NCBI GenBank assembly: GCA_009786445.1
Contig: WQTE01000003.1
Location: 1 to 53,646 of the forward strand
Reading direction: 5' to 3'
Length of the DNA stretch: 53,646 nucleotides
DNA from: Oscillospiraceae bacterium
Lineage (GTDB): Bacteria; Bacillota; Clostridia; Oscillospirales; Oscillospiraceae
The translations under genes were made by a program, and so were the position numbers. The notes beneath the pieces are model-generated. The model was not told where the DNA came from and did no database searches. It saw nothing but the letters and a program-made list of their open reading frames with translations. Shown piece by piece: positions 1-7,797 of the stretch. How positions within the stretch are numbered: position 1 is the first letter of the stretch; each line of letters begins with the position of its first letter.

Positions 1-90
1 GACATCGGGCGTATTCTCGGTGGCACAGGCAACGGTCATAATAGACACAAGCAGTAATACAAAAACGACATATAAAGCTCTCTTTTTCAT
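1..90 (-). CDS. Lipoprotein signal peptide, start of a truncated gene
   Basis: Only the first 30 codons are in the window; the gene continues past the left edge. The start is the ATG at 88-90, preceded by an AAAGGGAT ribosome binding site. The peptide has a Lys-Lys-Arg n-region, a hydrophobic core and a lipobox reading V-A-C, so the mature protein should be anchored to the membrane through a diacylglyceryl cysteine. The same design (short charged start, V-A-C lipobox) is seen in the lipoprotein at 36050 on the other side of the element. Its function cannot be told from this fragment. It is probably chromosomal, reading away from the integration site and divergent from the blaI-like gene. Confidence 0.75.
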   Translation of the reverse strand, partial: MKKRALYVVFVLLLVSIMTVACATENTPDV

Positions 91-137
91 GATAAAATCC
101 CTTTCATGTGACTACAGGATACTGCACTTTTTTGTAC

Positions 138-166
138 ATTATACTATAATCGGTCATTATTTTCAA
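138..166 (-). promoter_or_regulatory. Sigma-70 promoter for the lipoprotein gene
   Basis: Read on the minus strand: TTGAAA (161-166), a 17-base spacer and TATAAT (138-143), about 50 bases upstream of the lipoprotein ATG. The -35 box overlaps the outer end of the structured element at 161-342, so element and promoter may influence each other. Confidence 0.6.
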
Positions 167-342
167 GCTTACGCTCGATTGGTTATGCCTGTTTAGGGGC
201 ATTTGTTTTGGTAAATGTCAAGGTTCCCGGCACAAAAAATATTTAGCGGCTCTTACGCAACCGCTAAATATTTTTTTGCCCTTGATATTTACCGAAACTA
301 ATGCTACCTTGCAAGGCAACCAAGCGAGCGTGAGTTTGAAAA
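161..342. repeat. Structured repeat element, copy A
   Basis: About 182 bases that fold into one long interrupted hairpin. The outer stem pairs 161-189 with 315-342 and has a 2-base bulge before a GCC/GGC pair. An inner stem pairs about 205-222 with 280-297. The tip is a 9-bp hairpin (TTTAGCGG/CCGCTAAA) followed by seven T residues. A second copy at 9941-10120 shares four blocks, identical over 28 bases (213-240), 19 bases (267-285) and 17 bases (297-313) and near-identical at 186-206. The stem sequences between the blocks differ, yet both copies still pair. This is the signature of a structured RNA or single-stranded DNA rather than a simple sequence repeat. The class is not recognised. The strand is undetermined, and part of the tip could act as an intrinsic terminator. 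Confidence 0.7.
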
Positions 343-344
343 TG

Positions 345-359
345 TCCTCACGGTGAGGA
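345..359. promoter_or_regulatory. 15-bp palindrome, site 1 of 5 (candidate ParB/KorB-like site)
   Basis: TCCTCAC-G-GTGAGGA, a perfect odd palindrome with 7-base arms, directly beside structured copy A. The same motif recurs at 9890, 21235, 28256 and 32481, all inside the element. Confidence 0.7.
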
Positions 360-387
360 GTTCCGACAAGTATTGACAAATAGTGAT

Positions 388-1023
388 TTATTTGGCGCAT
401 TGATTGTGATATTGCTCTATATAAAAATAGATGTGTGCGAGCAAAATAGAATCAACACCCCTCCCCAAGCTTGAATAGTATATTCCACGTATTAGCGATT
501 CGATATAGTGGTTTTCTTTACTGCTATGACTTGTTTTAGGGAAAACTATATTAAAATTATCACAAAGATCTTCTTCTCCTGCTTCCCTATGCTCTTTTTT
601 TCTTTTTTCCAGCATAAAGCTATGCAGGTAGCTCAAGCCACATAATACAGCAACTTGTTCATTTAGGCGAGGTGACGTGTGTATTGAAAAAGGAGGGTGG
701 TCAACTTTACTGTTAGTAATAATTCGAACTTGCGCCAATGCGGTAGTGATACAGGCAGCGGTTTTATGCCCATCAAGAAGCGTTTCATCATTTTCTGACT
801 TAGCTCCATCTTCGTCATATCCATTATCGTTCTTGATTAATAGCCTAATATAGCTCCACTGATTTAAGAACGCTTCAAAGACACCATCCCTGTTTTCAAC
901 GTAAAGAAAACCTTCATCTGCATATTCGATTTGAAGACTTTTTGCAAAAGGCTCAATAACACAATTGTAAAATTTATCAAATTCTTTCCGGTCTAAGAAT
1001 TTGTTTGGATGAGCATCCACCAT
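388..1023 (-). CDS. Hypothetical protein, 211 aa
   Basis: The family is not recognised. The protein is soluble, mixed alpha/beta in appearance, with a central H-K-x-A-A-C segment (around residue 86) followed by a predicted amphipathic helix. There is no signal peptide or membrane segment. The ATG at 1023 has AAAGGAG ten bases upstream. Its first 47 bases overlap the end of the membrane protein gene at 977-1327, which suggests the two are co-translated, and it is the last gene of a three-gene minus-strand operon starting from the promoter at 1992-2021. It is the leftmost gene of the element. Confidence 0.6.
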   Translation of the reverse strand: MVDAHPNKFLDRKEFDKFYNCVIEPFAKSLQIEYADEGFLYVENRDGVFEAFLNQWSYIRLLIKNDNGYDEDGAKSENDETLLDGHKTAACITTALAQVRIITNSKVDHPPFSIHTSPRLNEQVAVLCGLSYLHSFMLEKRKKEHREAGEEDLCDNFNIVFPKTSHSSKENHYIESLIRGIYYSSLGRGVDSILLAHIYFYIEQYHNQCAK

Positions 1024-1327
1024 TTCCTTTAATCTCCTTTATTTGACGGGATAGTACCTGTATTGACTCTAATGAATTTGTGCTCGATTTTATGATGCTT
1101 TCAGGGTAGATGCCGTCATCATTGTTTAAGCTAGGTCCTTCACCCATCAGGGAAGGCGTTCCGTTACAAATGCTTTCCAAAACAGCTACTGTGCTTTCGG
1201 AAATATCTCGCATCATTTTCTTTTTAGCGGGTCGCTTTACGACAAAATAATAAACTATCCAAAGCAAAATACAAAGGGCACCAAAAAAAATAGCTTGATG
1301 TTGATAATCGCCAAAAATAAAATACAT
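977..1327 (-). CDS. Small single-pass membrane protein, 116 aa
   Basis: The start is well supported by AGGAGG seven bases before the ATG at 1327. Residues about 9-29 form one hydrophobic membrane segment, followed by a basic stretch (R-P-A-K-K-K), which predicts a cytoplasmic C-terminus. The remainder is polar and ends in a charged tail. No family is recognised. It lies 11 bases after the four-pass membrane protein at 1339-1863 and overlaps the next gene by 47 bases, so all three are probably one transcript. The three might form a membrane-associated complex, but nothing in the sequence shows its role. Confidence 0.55.
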   Translation of the reverse strand: MYFIFGDYQHQAIFFGALCILLWIVYYFVVKRPAKKKMMRDISESTVAVLESICNGTPSLMGEGPSLNNDDGIYPESIIKSSTNSLESIQVLSRQIKEIKGNGGCSSKQILRPERI

Positions 1328-1338
1328 TGCAGAACCTC

Positions 1339-1863
1339 CTATTCATTCCCGTTCATGTCGTTTATGTTATGCGGCAAGATATATAATAAATTTTTTGGAT
1401 TACCAACCATAACAATCCATGTAATTATGAAAAATAAAAGCGATATAATAAGAGATGGAACGGCTTCAATTAGTCCCATTACATGTTCATCATTATATAT
1501 TTGTGAACCGCTTAACGCAACAAATAGAGCTGCAGCAATCAATGGCACAACGCATAAGGATTTGAGACTGCTTGGACAGTTTATGAGCTCAATCCAAGCT
1601 GCGCCTATGACGAGAACTGAAGAACCAATAAGCAGTGAACCATTCTTGAAAAACTCCCAAAACACTTCCGATGAAGCTGTTTGAATTGCTAGGAGTGGCG
1701 GTAAAAATAACAACAACAGAGAAACAATAAAAATATAAAGTCTATTTATGGTTGCAGTTCTCTTCTTATCCGTCCTAAAAGGTTTTTCTAAAAATATCTC
1801 TGATTGCTTTTTGGGGCGGCATCTTCCCATTACCAAAACCCTTGTACGATGACAATAAGTCAT
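1339..1863 (-). CDS. Multi-pass membrane protein, 174 aa
   Basis: After a basic N-terminal stretch of about 35 residues come four hydrophobic segments (approximately residues 40-60, 75-92, 103-118 and 130-152), so it is an integral membrane protein of unknown function. Two starts are possible: the ATG at 1863, preceded by an AGGATAGGG purine run, and the ATG at 1830, preceded by AAGGG eight bases away. It is the first gene after the promoter at 1992-2021 and leads a three-gene operon of unknown proteins at the left end of the element. Confidence 0.55.
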   Translation of the reverse strand: MTYCHRTRVLVMGRCRPKKQSEIFLEKPFRTDKKRTATINRLYIFIVSLLLLFLPPLLAIQTASSEVFWEFFKNGSLLIGSSVLVIGAAWIELINCPSSLKSLCVVPLIAAALFVALSGSQIYNDEHVMGLIEAVPSLIISLLFFIITWIVMVGNPKNLLYILPHNINDMNGNE

Positions 1864-1991
1864 CGAACCCTATCCTACATAATATGGCTTTTCCTTTTTA
1901 CCAAAGCGAGAATCCGCTTGTGGATGTTGACAACAAAATGCGAACAAACGAATGCTTCGTTATGCAATGTCACAACAAAAATAATGAGTCC

Positions 1992-2021
1992 ATATTACTA
2001 CAGATTAAGCAAGTATGTCAA
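1992..2021 (-). promoter_or_regulatory. Sigma-70 promoter for the 1863-388 operon
   Basis: On the minus strand: TTGACA (2016-2021), 18-base spacer, TAATAT (1992-1997). It gives a leader of about 120 bases before the first gene. The rest of the gene-free stretch 1864-2257 holds the hairpin at 2183-2220 and AT-rich DNA in which I see nothing else. Confidence 0.65.
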
Positions 2022-2182
2022 CAAGTTTATTCCTTAAAGTGAAAAATTATTCGTATTAACGCCAGAAGCATTACTTCGTAGTATTGCCAGAATAATCATA
2101 AGTGCTAATAACTTTATCGTATCTCTTTAGATAAAACTTAACAAGAATGATTAAAAAAAAAGCATTTATTTCACTTAACTAT

Positions 2183-2220
2183 CCCCAACATATAACAGTA
2201 ATTGCTGTTGTATGTTGGGG
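2183..2220 (-). terminator. Terminator-like hairpin after the accessory operon
   Basis: CCCCAACATA at 2183-2192 pairs with TATGTTGGGG at 2211-2220, with a smaller ACAG/CTGT stem nested inside. It lies 37 bases beyond the stop of the minus-strand gene at 2258. A run of nine or more T residues on the minus strand follows only about 25 bases later, so it is an imperfect intrinsic terminator. Confidence 0.5.
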
Positions 2221-2257
2221 CTGATGAGCTGTTACTGTGGTGAGCCGTTGTGCATAA

Positions 2258-2923
2258 TTATGCCGCTACACCCCCAAACTCTTTAATGAACGTCTGCTGT
2301 ATACCTTCATCAAGTTCATCAAAAGTCCAGTAGTGTGGCATGATTTTATCATTACTTGTTATCCAGTCGGAAACTTTGTCATAATCACCTGATGTTCCGT
2401 TATCATGAGATAATCCGAACTTATCACAAAAGCTTATAACAAGACCGTCAAGCATATCAACATCGCCGGTTACATCGACATAATTTTTCAAATTATACTT
2501 ATAAGTTGTACAATTTACTTCCTCATATAAGAGACTGGAGCCATCAGATGTAAAGACAACTTTTGCTTCGTAGAGCTCCAAGCAGCCGCCTTCTTCATCA
2601 GTATACGTTACATGAATTTCCAAGTTATTGCTGTGCATACTTTTAAGAAGATTTACAAAAGAAGCTTCAAGTGATTTGTTTTCGCGTACATCTTCTTTAG
2701 TCCACCTGTCAAGGCTTTTAAGATTAGCAGCAAAGACCCACCTTCCTGTGCCGATAAAGCTTGCATAATACTTACCGCCGGATTCTTCAAAATCGTCAAG
2801 CTCTATATTGTAGTACCATTTAAACAAGATGTTTTGTGAAATTAAGTTTAGCCCGGCAACGTCCTCGTTGCTCCAGTCTCCTTCAAGAATCATTGTCCCG
2901 AATGCTGACGAAATGTTAGCCAT
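2258..2923 (-). CDS. Hypothetical protein, 221 aa
   Basis: An acidic soluble protein rich in aromatic residues and in Asp/Glu. It has no signal peptide and no membrane segment. No family is recognised with confidence. Its pattern of alternating hydrophobic and charged strands (for example the stretch with G-T-G-R-W-V-F near residue 59) looks like a beta-rich accessory protein of the kind common in Firmicute conjugative elements. The ATG overlaps the stop codon of the upstream LPD-like gene (TAATG), so the two are translationally coupled and likely work together. Confidence 0.55.
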   Translation of the reverse strand: MANISSAFGTMILEGDWSNEDVAGLNLISQNILFKWYYNIELDDFEESGGKYYASFIGTGRWVFAANLKSLDRWTKEDVRENKSLEASFVNLLKSMHSNNLEIHVTYTDEEGGCLELYEAKVVFTSDGSSLLYEEVNCTTYKYNLKNYVDVTGDVDMLDGLVISFCDKFGLSHDNGTSGDYDKVSDWITSNDKIMPHYWTFDELDEGIQQTFIKEFGGVAA

Positions 2924-3729
2924 TATAGCGCACCTCCTGATTTGCTAAAGTTGTTTGTATTGATGAATCCGTAGTTGTCGTATAAGTTACGGCTGAAATA
3001 ATCGACCATGCTGTTTGTTTCGTCGTGAATAAAGCTGGAGTAAAGTGCAATAGCTTTTTTCAAAACTTCATATGCATAATCGCTAATATAGCCATTCTCA
3101 TTGCTGTCGCTGTATCTGTTTGCATCAAACATATACCTGCTCGTAACGGTGTTGTAATTATGCTCGGCCGCATCTTGCACTTGCTCTTGCGTAGCATCCG
3201 AAGAGCGCACGTTAGAGCCTTCAGACAGGCTGAGCCAAGTATAGCGCATATAGTTGCGCTTATATATTTTAATGCACTCTTCCCTGTCTTTAAACAGCTT
3301 GTCGATAGGCAGTGAAATAAAAAAGTGCGATGATTGGCCGCCCGAGTAACTTTTTCCACGGGTATTAAATTGTACATCGGGATACAAGCGTTTCATCTCT
3401 TTTTTTATTGCCTTATTGATTTCTCCATACCCTTTGAGTGTGCCACAATTGATACCTGTCCATTTTCCACCGCCCATGAAACCGTCTCCTACAGTGCCGC
3501 CTGTTTTAATTTCCTCTACAGGCGACTCGTCAAGTTGTGTATCGCCGTCAACAATTGACTTTGCCAAAGAAACGCTATTGTCGTTTTGTTTCGCGTACCA
3601 GCATTTCTTGCGGTAATGCCATCGAAACTTGCTAGCTTTAAGCACGTCAATTATTGACTGTTTCGGAATTGCTTCAAAGTAGATTTCAATGCCATTAAAT
3701 TCCCGGTTAAGTTTGTATATAGCTGTCAT
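2923..3729 (-). CDS. LPD-like accessory protein with an F-x-W...K-x-x-W-Y motif
   Basis: About 268 aa. The ATG at 3729 is chosen because GGAGGA lies seven bases upstream; the earlier ATG at 3744 overlaps that site. The N-terminal 50 residues contain the pattern F-R-W-H-Y-R-K-K-C-W-Y, which resembles small domains attached to antirestriction and large polyvalent proteins. A second domain (about residues 95-175, with G-Y-G-E-I-N and a Y-S-G-G-Q segment) resembles the LPD29-type domain as I remember it; this assignment is tentative. The same F-x-W-x-x-x-K-x-x-W-Y pattern ends the J-domain protein at 5636. Both flank the DNA methyltransferase gene, which suggests a joint role in protecting incoming DNA. 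Confidence 0.6.
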   Translation of the reverse strand: MTAIYKLNREFNGIEIYFEAIPKQSIIDVLKASKFRWHYRKKCWYAKQNDNSVSLAKSIVDGDTQLDESPVEEIKTGGTVGDGFMGGGKWTGINCGTLKGYGEINKAIKKEMKRLYPDVQFNTRGKSYSGGQSSHFFISLPIDKLFKDREECIKIYKRNYMRYTWLSLSEGSNVRSSDATQEQVQDAAEHNYNTVTSRYMFDANRYSDSNENGYISDYAYEVLKKAIALYSSFIHDETNSMVDYFSRNLYDNYGFINTNNFSKSGGAL

Positions 3730-3797
3730 TATAGTTTCCTCCATAATTTGTGGTTTTTGTAAAACAAAAAGCGTAAAATACTGTCGTTTAGTTGTGT

Positions 3798-5594
3798 TTA
3801 TGCTACTTCGGATAACATTGTTATTGTGTTAGTGGGTTCAGCTAAGAAAAAGTCAGATCTAGCGAAAATATTATTATATGCTGTCTCCCCCTGAAAGTCG
3901 TCAACAACTGTCTTTTCTTCGTGAGTCATTTCGCTGTATGGTGCTTTACCGTAATTAGGTGGCAACCAATTTTTGTTGCGCGCTGCGTAGATATTGAGTT
4001 TATCAACAAGCTCCATATCTCTATACTTGATATGCGTTGTGCCCTTTTTATAAAGGTCAACATCAAAGTATTTTAGAGGTATGTTTTTTGTTTTTCCGGA
4101 CTTGTCGGACAATTGAAGCCTTTCCATAATATCGCTATCATCAGACGGATTGCCGCTAAGGTAATCAAATATTTTCTCAATATCTGAAAGAACGCCGAAA
4201 GCCGTACTGACCTCAAAGGTACTGTTGCTCCACGAGTAGCTGGAAAACATACCGTATGTGGGAATGATTGATTTCTTTACTATTTTATGCGCTTTATTTG
4301 TTTTCCAGCCATTATAGTAGTGTATTGTTTGTTTGCATTCCGGATAATGCGTATGTTCTGCGGTTAACTTATCAAAACATGATATGATTGCACTTTTTAT
4401 GCCGTCCACAACCTGAGCATCCATATCACACATGACTGTATTGATGTTAAAAAGCGTAAAGTCATAGTCTGCCATTTTTTCAATTTTCTTTATATAGTCA
4501 TCGCTCAGCTTAGACGTCAGTTTACCCATAAACTTTTTGTTCCTAAAGAGTGCGTTCCAATACTTTAGCCTGACCGCTTTCATATATTTATCCATATCAA
4601 CAATTTGCAAGAAATTAGAATCATTTCCTACTGTAAGGGTAAGAATAGCTTTATTGTGAGATGCGTTAGGGTCAAGTTTTTCCATAATATATGGCGCAAG
4701 TGCCTTGTATTGACGTATAAGCTCTTTAGATGCAGCAACCTCTGTATTAAAGCGCATCACCGCTTGCGCAATATAGTCGCCCGCAATCAACCCTGTAGCT
4801 TCAAAATCTTCTTGCGGTTCTTCTTTGGCCGCTTTTTCCATGCGCTCCCAAATATCGCTGTGTTTCTCTGCGCAATATGGAATATTAATGCGAACTATAA
4901 CAACATCCACATCAGCTTTACGCTCTGCGTCAGCGAAAGCATCATCTATAAACACAGTTTCTGCATCAAGCCTATAAAGTTCTCTCTTAAGCAATTGTCT
5001 TGATTTAGTGTATGGATTACGTAAAGTTTCGGCATTAAGCAAACAAATAACAGCACCTCCGTCTTTTTGCAACTCAAGAGCCTTTAGAAGGTGTCTATCA
5101 CCACTTGAAAACGGTGGATTCATAATAATGAGCTGATAGTCTTTGTGGCAATGGTAGGTTAAAAAATCATCGTGTATGATATTAACCAAGCCTCGCTCAA
5201 TATTGTTTATTTCGCGATCAACCTCAAATAGCATGTTTCTGATGGCACCATCATCCGATTCGTATAACTGGTTTTGTAATTTATCACGATGCTCCCTCAG
5301 TGGTTTTGTAATTTCAGAATTATAGAAACCTTCTTTAAGCACTGCTCTTAAATATGGGTCTATTTCTATGCAGTCAACATCAACCTGCCGACACGAAGAA
5401 AAGCTTCTGCTGTTATTTGCAGAAGCAAAACTCCTAATAACTGCCAGTGCTAAGTCTCCTTTTCCGGCAGATGGTTCAAGTACACTTTTTACTTCATTCC
5501 AGTCTATGCCTTCAAGCATTTTGTCGGCAATATGGTTTGGTGTTGGATAGAATTGATTGTCACCTTCTGTTATCACGTTTGTTATTTTAGTCAT
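3798..5594 (-). CDS. N6-adenine DNA methyltransferase with DUF4942 domain
   Basis: 598 aa. The N-terminal half is a class I SAM-dependent methyltransferase: the SAM-binding motif E-P-S-A-G-K-G-D lies at residues 40-47, an acidic loop E-I-D near 77, and the catalytic N-P-P-F motif of amino-methyltransferases at 159-162. The C-terminal part, with a conserved K-x-x-K-K aromatic-rich tail, matches the DUF4942 proteins found in plasmids and phages. It should methylate adenine in a sequence-specific way. No restriction partner is nearby, so an orphan, self-protecting role is likely. AGGAGGG precedes the ATG at 5594. It is followed by the LPD-like and 221-aa genes in the same direction. Confidence 0.85.
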   Translation of the reverse strand: MTKITNVITEGDNQFYPTPNHIADKMLEGIDWNEVKSVLEPSAGKGDLALAVIRSFASANNSRSFSSCRQVDVDCIEIDPYLRAVLKEGFYNSEITKPLREHRDKLQNQLYESDDGAIRNMLFEVDREINNIERGLVNIIHDDFLTYHCHKDYQLIIMNPPFSSGDRHLLKALELQKDGGAVICLLNAETLRNPYTKSRQLLKRELYRLDAETVFIDDAFADAERKADVDVVIVRINIPYCAEKHSDIWERMEKAAKEEPQEDFEATGLIAGDYIAQAVMRFNTEVAASKELIRQYKALAPYIMEKLDPNASHNKAILTLTVGNDSNFLQIVDMDKYMKAVRLKYWNALFRNKKFMGKLTSKLSDDYIKKIEKMADYDFTLFNINTVMCDMDAQVVDGIKSAIISCFDKLTAEHTHYPECKQTIHYYNGWKTNKAHKIVKKSIIPTYGMFSSYSWSNSTFEVSTAFGVLSDIEKIFDYLSGNPSDDSDIMERLQLSDKSGKTKNIPLKYFDVDLYKKGTTHIKYRDMELVDKLNIYAARNKNWLPPNYGKAPYSEMTHEEKTVVDDFQGETAYNNIFARSDFFLAEPTNTITMLSEVA

Positions 5595-5635
5595 TATTTT
5601 GCCCTCCTGTTAAAATTAAAATTGAGTGAAAATGA

Positions 5636-6127
5636 TTATGCCGTAATTGCTGCTTTTTCCTCTGCGTTTACGCCTCGACTGCCGTACATATGACGAATAT
5701 CAGCCATAGAAAAGTCTTTTCTGCTTCGCTTCCTGTAGCCGTCAGGAGCTAAGTACCATGACAGTTTGTTTTTACTCCATTTAAAGCCCAAGTTTTTTAT
5801 CTCGTCCTTATACTGCTTCGTGTTGCCTGAAAGCCATAAAAACGACCCTATAAGCTCAATGTCCACACCATCCATGTTGAGGCGTATAAGCGATAGAACG
5901 ATATTCCTGAAGTGTTCCGGGGCTTCTGCAGTTTCTCTTGTGTACGTCTCGCCCTTAGCGTTTCTATGACAGTTTTTAGTCTGCTCAAAAAGTTTGTCAT
6001 ATTCATTGTTAATCAGCTTCATAGCCTCATCGTTGCCGCCACGATCGGGATGGTGTTTCATGGCCAGCTTGCGATATAATGCTTTTAGCTCGTCAAGTGT
6101 TGTTGGTATTGGTGTAAAATAAACCAT
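5636..6127 (-). CDS. J-domain (DnaJ-like) protein
   Basis: About 163 aa from the ATG at 6127, which has GGAGGA seven bases upstream; earlier ATGs at 6142 and 6172 lack a site. The N-terminus is a short J domain with the H-P-D tripeptide at residues 26-28 flanked by the usual helices, so it could stimulate an Hsp70 ATPase. The C-terminal half lacks zinc-finger or client-binding domains. Instead it has a G-F-K-W-x-x-x-K-x-x-W-Y segment (around residues 118-132), shared with the LPD-like protein at 2923. Such J-domain fusions occur in mobile elements and may recruit host DnaK to replication or partition complexes. It is the first gene of the methyltransferase operon. Confidence 0.75.
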   Translation of the reverse strand: MVYFTPIPTTLDELKALYRKLAMKHHPDRGGNDEAMKLINNEYDKLFEQTKNCHRNAKGETYTRETAEAPEHFRNIVLSLIRLNMDGVDIELIGSFLWLSGNTKQYKDEIKNLGFKWSKNKLSWYLAPDGYRKRSRKDFSMADIRHMYGSRGVNAEEKAAITA

Positions 6128-6164
6128 TGTTAAATCCTCCATATATTTTTTTAAGCGTAAAACA

Positions 6165-6198
6165 AAAACCACTCATCAAACAAAACCACTCATCAAAC
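6165..6198. repeat. Tandem 17-bp direct repeat
   Basis: AAAACCACTCATCAAAC occurs twice in immediate succession (6165-6181 and 6182-6198), just upstream of the J-domain gene on one side and the antisense-RNA promoter on the other. An AGTGGT segment follows at 6206 and can pair with ACCACT. It may be a binding site coupling the two divergent units. Confidence 0.5.
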
Positions 6199-6199
6199 A

Positions 6200-6228
6200 T
6201 TGACAAGTGGTGATGTATCTGTTAAAAT
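6200..6228 (+). promoter_or_regulatory. Promoter of the antisense RNA opposing the 27-aa toxin
   Basis: TTGACA (6200-6205), a 17-base spacer and TAAAAT (6223-6228). Transcription would start near 6235 and run into the 3' end of the toxin gene. The second locus has the same arrangement at 52575-52604. Confidence 0.65.
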
Positions 6229-6234
6229 GCAAGT

Positions 6235-6420
6235 AATCGGACGGTTTGCCATGTCGGTGGCGGTCGTTCCCTAAAATCTGATTTTGAGTCAGAGAAAACG
6301 CCGCTCGCCGCTATGGTGGGCGGTTACTTCCCGTCAGTAAAGTTTTTTACTAACTTAATAACCGCAATGATTAGCATTAAAAGCGCAGTAACTTCCAATA
6401 GCGTCACGCAGCCACCCCCT
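6235..6420 (+). ncRNA. Candidate antisense antitoxin RNA (RatA-like arrangement)
   Basis: The transcript predicted from the promoter at 6200-6228 converges on the toxin gene and is complementary to its 3' end. The 5' part (about 6235-6285) resembles the corresponding stretch at 52611-52660 of the second locus. The 3' end is not defined by a clear terminator, so the right coordinate is approximate. Confidence 0.5.
6324..6407 (-). CDS. 27-aa holin-like type I toxin, element copy
   Basis: A 27-codon gene starting at GTG (6405-6407), with a strong purine-rich site (AAGGGGGTGG) just upstream. The product is a short hydrophobic helix beginning M-T-L-L-E-V and ending in a polar tail F-T-D-G-K. This is the pattern of TxpA/BsrG-like membrane toxins often annotated as putative holin-like toxins. 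A nearly identical peptide is encoded at 52697-52780. The gene has its own promoter (6461-6489) and faces a convergent antisense promoter (6200-6228), as in txpA/ratA. The likely role is post-segregational killing or element maintenance by membrane damage, inferred from architecture and not from an exact family match. Confidence 0.65.
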   Translation of the reverse strand: MTLLEVTALLMLIIAVIKLVKNFTDGK

Positions 6421-6460
6421 TCACAGGGGAACAACCTAACCGCCGATTACTTACTACCTC

Positions 6461-6489
6461 AACATACAGTACATAGTGCTATATGTCAA
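6461..6489 (-). promoter_or_regulatory. Promoter of the 27-aa toxin
   Basis: On the minus strand: TTGACA (6484-6489), 17-base spacer, TATGTT (6461-6466), giving a leader of about 50 bases before the GTG start. Confidence 0.6.
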
Positions 6490-6611
6490 GACTTGCAGTC
6501 ATATTTAGAGTATCCGATAACAACAACAGCAAGCTCGCTGGGTGTCAGCCCTGAGCTTGCTGTTTATCGTATGGGTACGGTAGAGCCGAGGTTGTACCCG
6601 GAGTGGTGAGG

Positions 6612-7472
6612 TTAGGTTTTTTTTCCGAATAGTTTTCTAATGCAATACGGCAATTTCCCGCTGAGTCGCGGTACTTTTAGTTGCAAGTCACCCAAATCTC
6701 TCTGCCGATAGCACCCGCGGCGGTAAAGCGTATCCATTTCTGATAATGTGCGCTCATCCTTGCTAAAATCGCGGCGCAATATCCAGACCTTTGTGAGTGG
6801 ATGTTCGGTGTCTATTTTCACCGTAGAACTAACGGAAACTGACAGTGGCTTCAATGCAGTTTCGTGTACATCAACCTTGTATGATACTCCTTTGATAATT
6901 TCCAGATATACGCCATCTGTGTTATGGTCAGAGGTCAACATTACCGGGTGAGCTTCAAAGCGTTTATCGTCATCGTAGCCTAGGGCACTTACCCATAACA
7001 ATGCGGCTGTGCCAAGAGTCACGGGCGTTAGCGGACACGCCCTATAGGTATAGCTGAACTCGTACTCGCCGCTATTGCCTACCGGGTCAAGCCTTACACG
7101 CCAGCCGCCACTATCCCACACGTCAACTTCAATTTCTTCAATGCCTGCCATCATCGCCATACAAGTGCGATGCTTACCTTCATCTATCCAATATTTGCCA
7201 TTATAATGTGAAGCAATTATACGCTCTTTGTCTAAGAATGGGGTTATGCCCTGCTGGTACAAATGCCAAAATGCGCCACAACGGCTTGAGCTTTTACATA
7301 TTTCAAGTGCTTCCGGGTCGCCCTTGAACGATTCAAGAGCTGCCATTAGCTTTTCCTCAGTGTCAGAGTATGCATTATAGCCGCGTACAGCGAACAGCTT
7401 GCAGCGCATGCCGAGTTGTGTTGGAAATTCAGCTACGTCGGATACTTTAATTATCATTTTTTTGCACTCCAT
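6612..7472 (-). CDS. Hypothetical protein with a ParB/sulfiredoxin-like H-R motif
   Basis: 286 aa, started at the ATG at 7472 with GGAGGT seven bases before it. The middle section (about residues 83-118) reads Y-W-I-D-E-G-K-H-R followed by a helix and G-I-E-E-I. This resembles the (D/E)-G-x-H-R core of ParB-N/sulfiredoxin-fold domains, which bind nucleotides or act as small-ligand kinases. The flanks are not recognised and the C-terminus is basic, which is compatible with DNA binding. It opens a run of small accessory genes and may be an accessory nucleotide-binding protein. The family call is tentative. Confidence 0.55.
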   Translation of the reverse strand: MECKKMIIKVSDVAEFPTQLGMRCKLFAVRGYNAYSDTEEKLMAALESFKGDPEALEICKSSSRCGAFWHLYQQGITPFLDKERIIASHYNGKYWIDEGKHRTCMAMMAGIEEIEVDVWDSGGWRVRLDPVGNSGEYEFSYTYRACPLTPVTLGTAALLWVSALGYDDDKRFEAHPVMLTSDHNTDGVYLEIIKGVSYKVDVHETALKPLSVSVSSTVKIDTEHPLTKVWILRRDFSKDERTLSEMDTLYRRGCYRQRDLGDLQLKVPRLSGKLPYCIRKLFGKKT

Positions 7473-7514
7473 AGTGTAGACCTCCTTTTGGATATTGTAT
7501 CACTATTTATATAC

Positions 7515-7775
7515 TCACGGCAACACCCTCTCCTTCGGCACACCGTTAGGGATGAAGTACTTACTTGGTCGGTAATTGTCTTCATATATTTTCATTTTGC
7601 AACCCGGGTATTTTTGGTTCATGTCTTCAATAGCATCGTTTATGCCGCCATCCCACAAGCCGCCGATGGGGCGCATAAGCGTTTCTCCGGACTCCGTCAA
7701 TATGATGAGCAGCGCAAATGATTTTTCTATAGGGTAGTTCATGGGTGTTGCGTATTGCTTTTTGTCTGTAGTCAT
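7515..7775 (-). CDS. Hypothetical protein, 86 aa
   Basis: The reading frame is open further upstream, but that part overlaps the gene at 7798-8187. The ATG at 7775, preceded by a weak AAAGAGAG, gives a clean gene starting M-T-T-D-K-K. The small globular protein has a G-G-L-W-D-G-G turn and a lysine-rich middle. No family is recognised. It lies 22 bases after the preceding gene, in the minus-strand accessory operon. Confidence 0.5.
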   Translation of the reverse strand: MTTDKKQYATPMNYPIEKSFALLIILTESGETLMRPIGGLWDGGINDAIEDMNQKYPGCKMKIYEDNYRPSKYFIPNGVPKERVLP

Positions 7776-7797
7776 TGTTTTTCTCTCTTTCTGTTTA

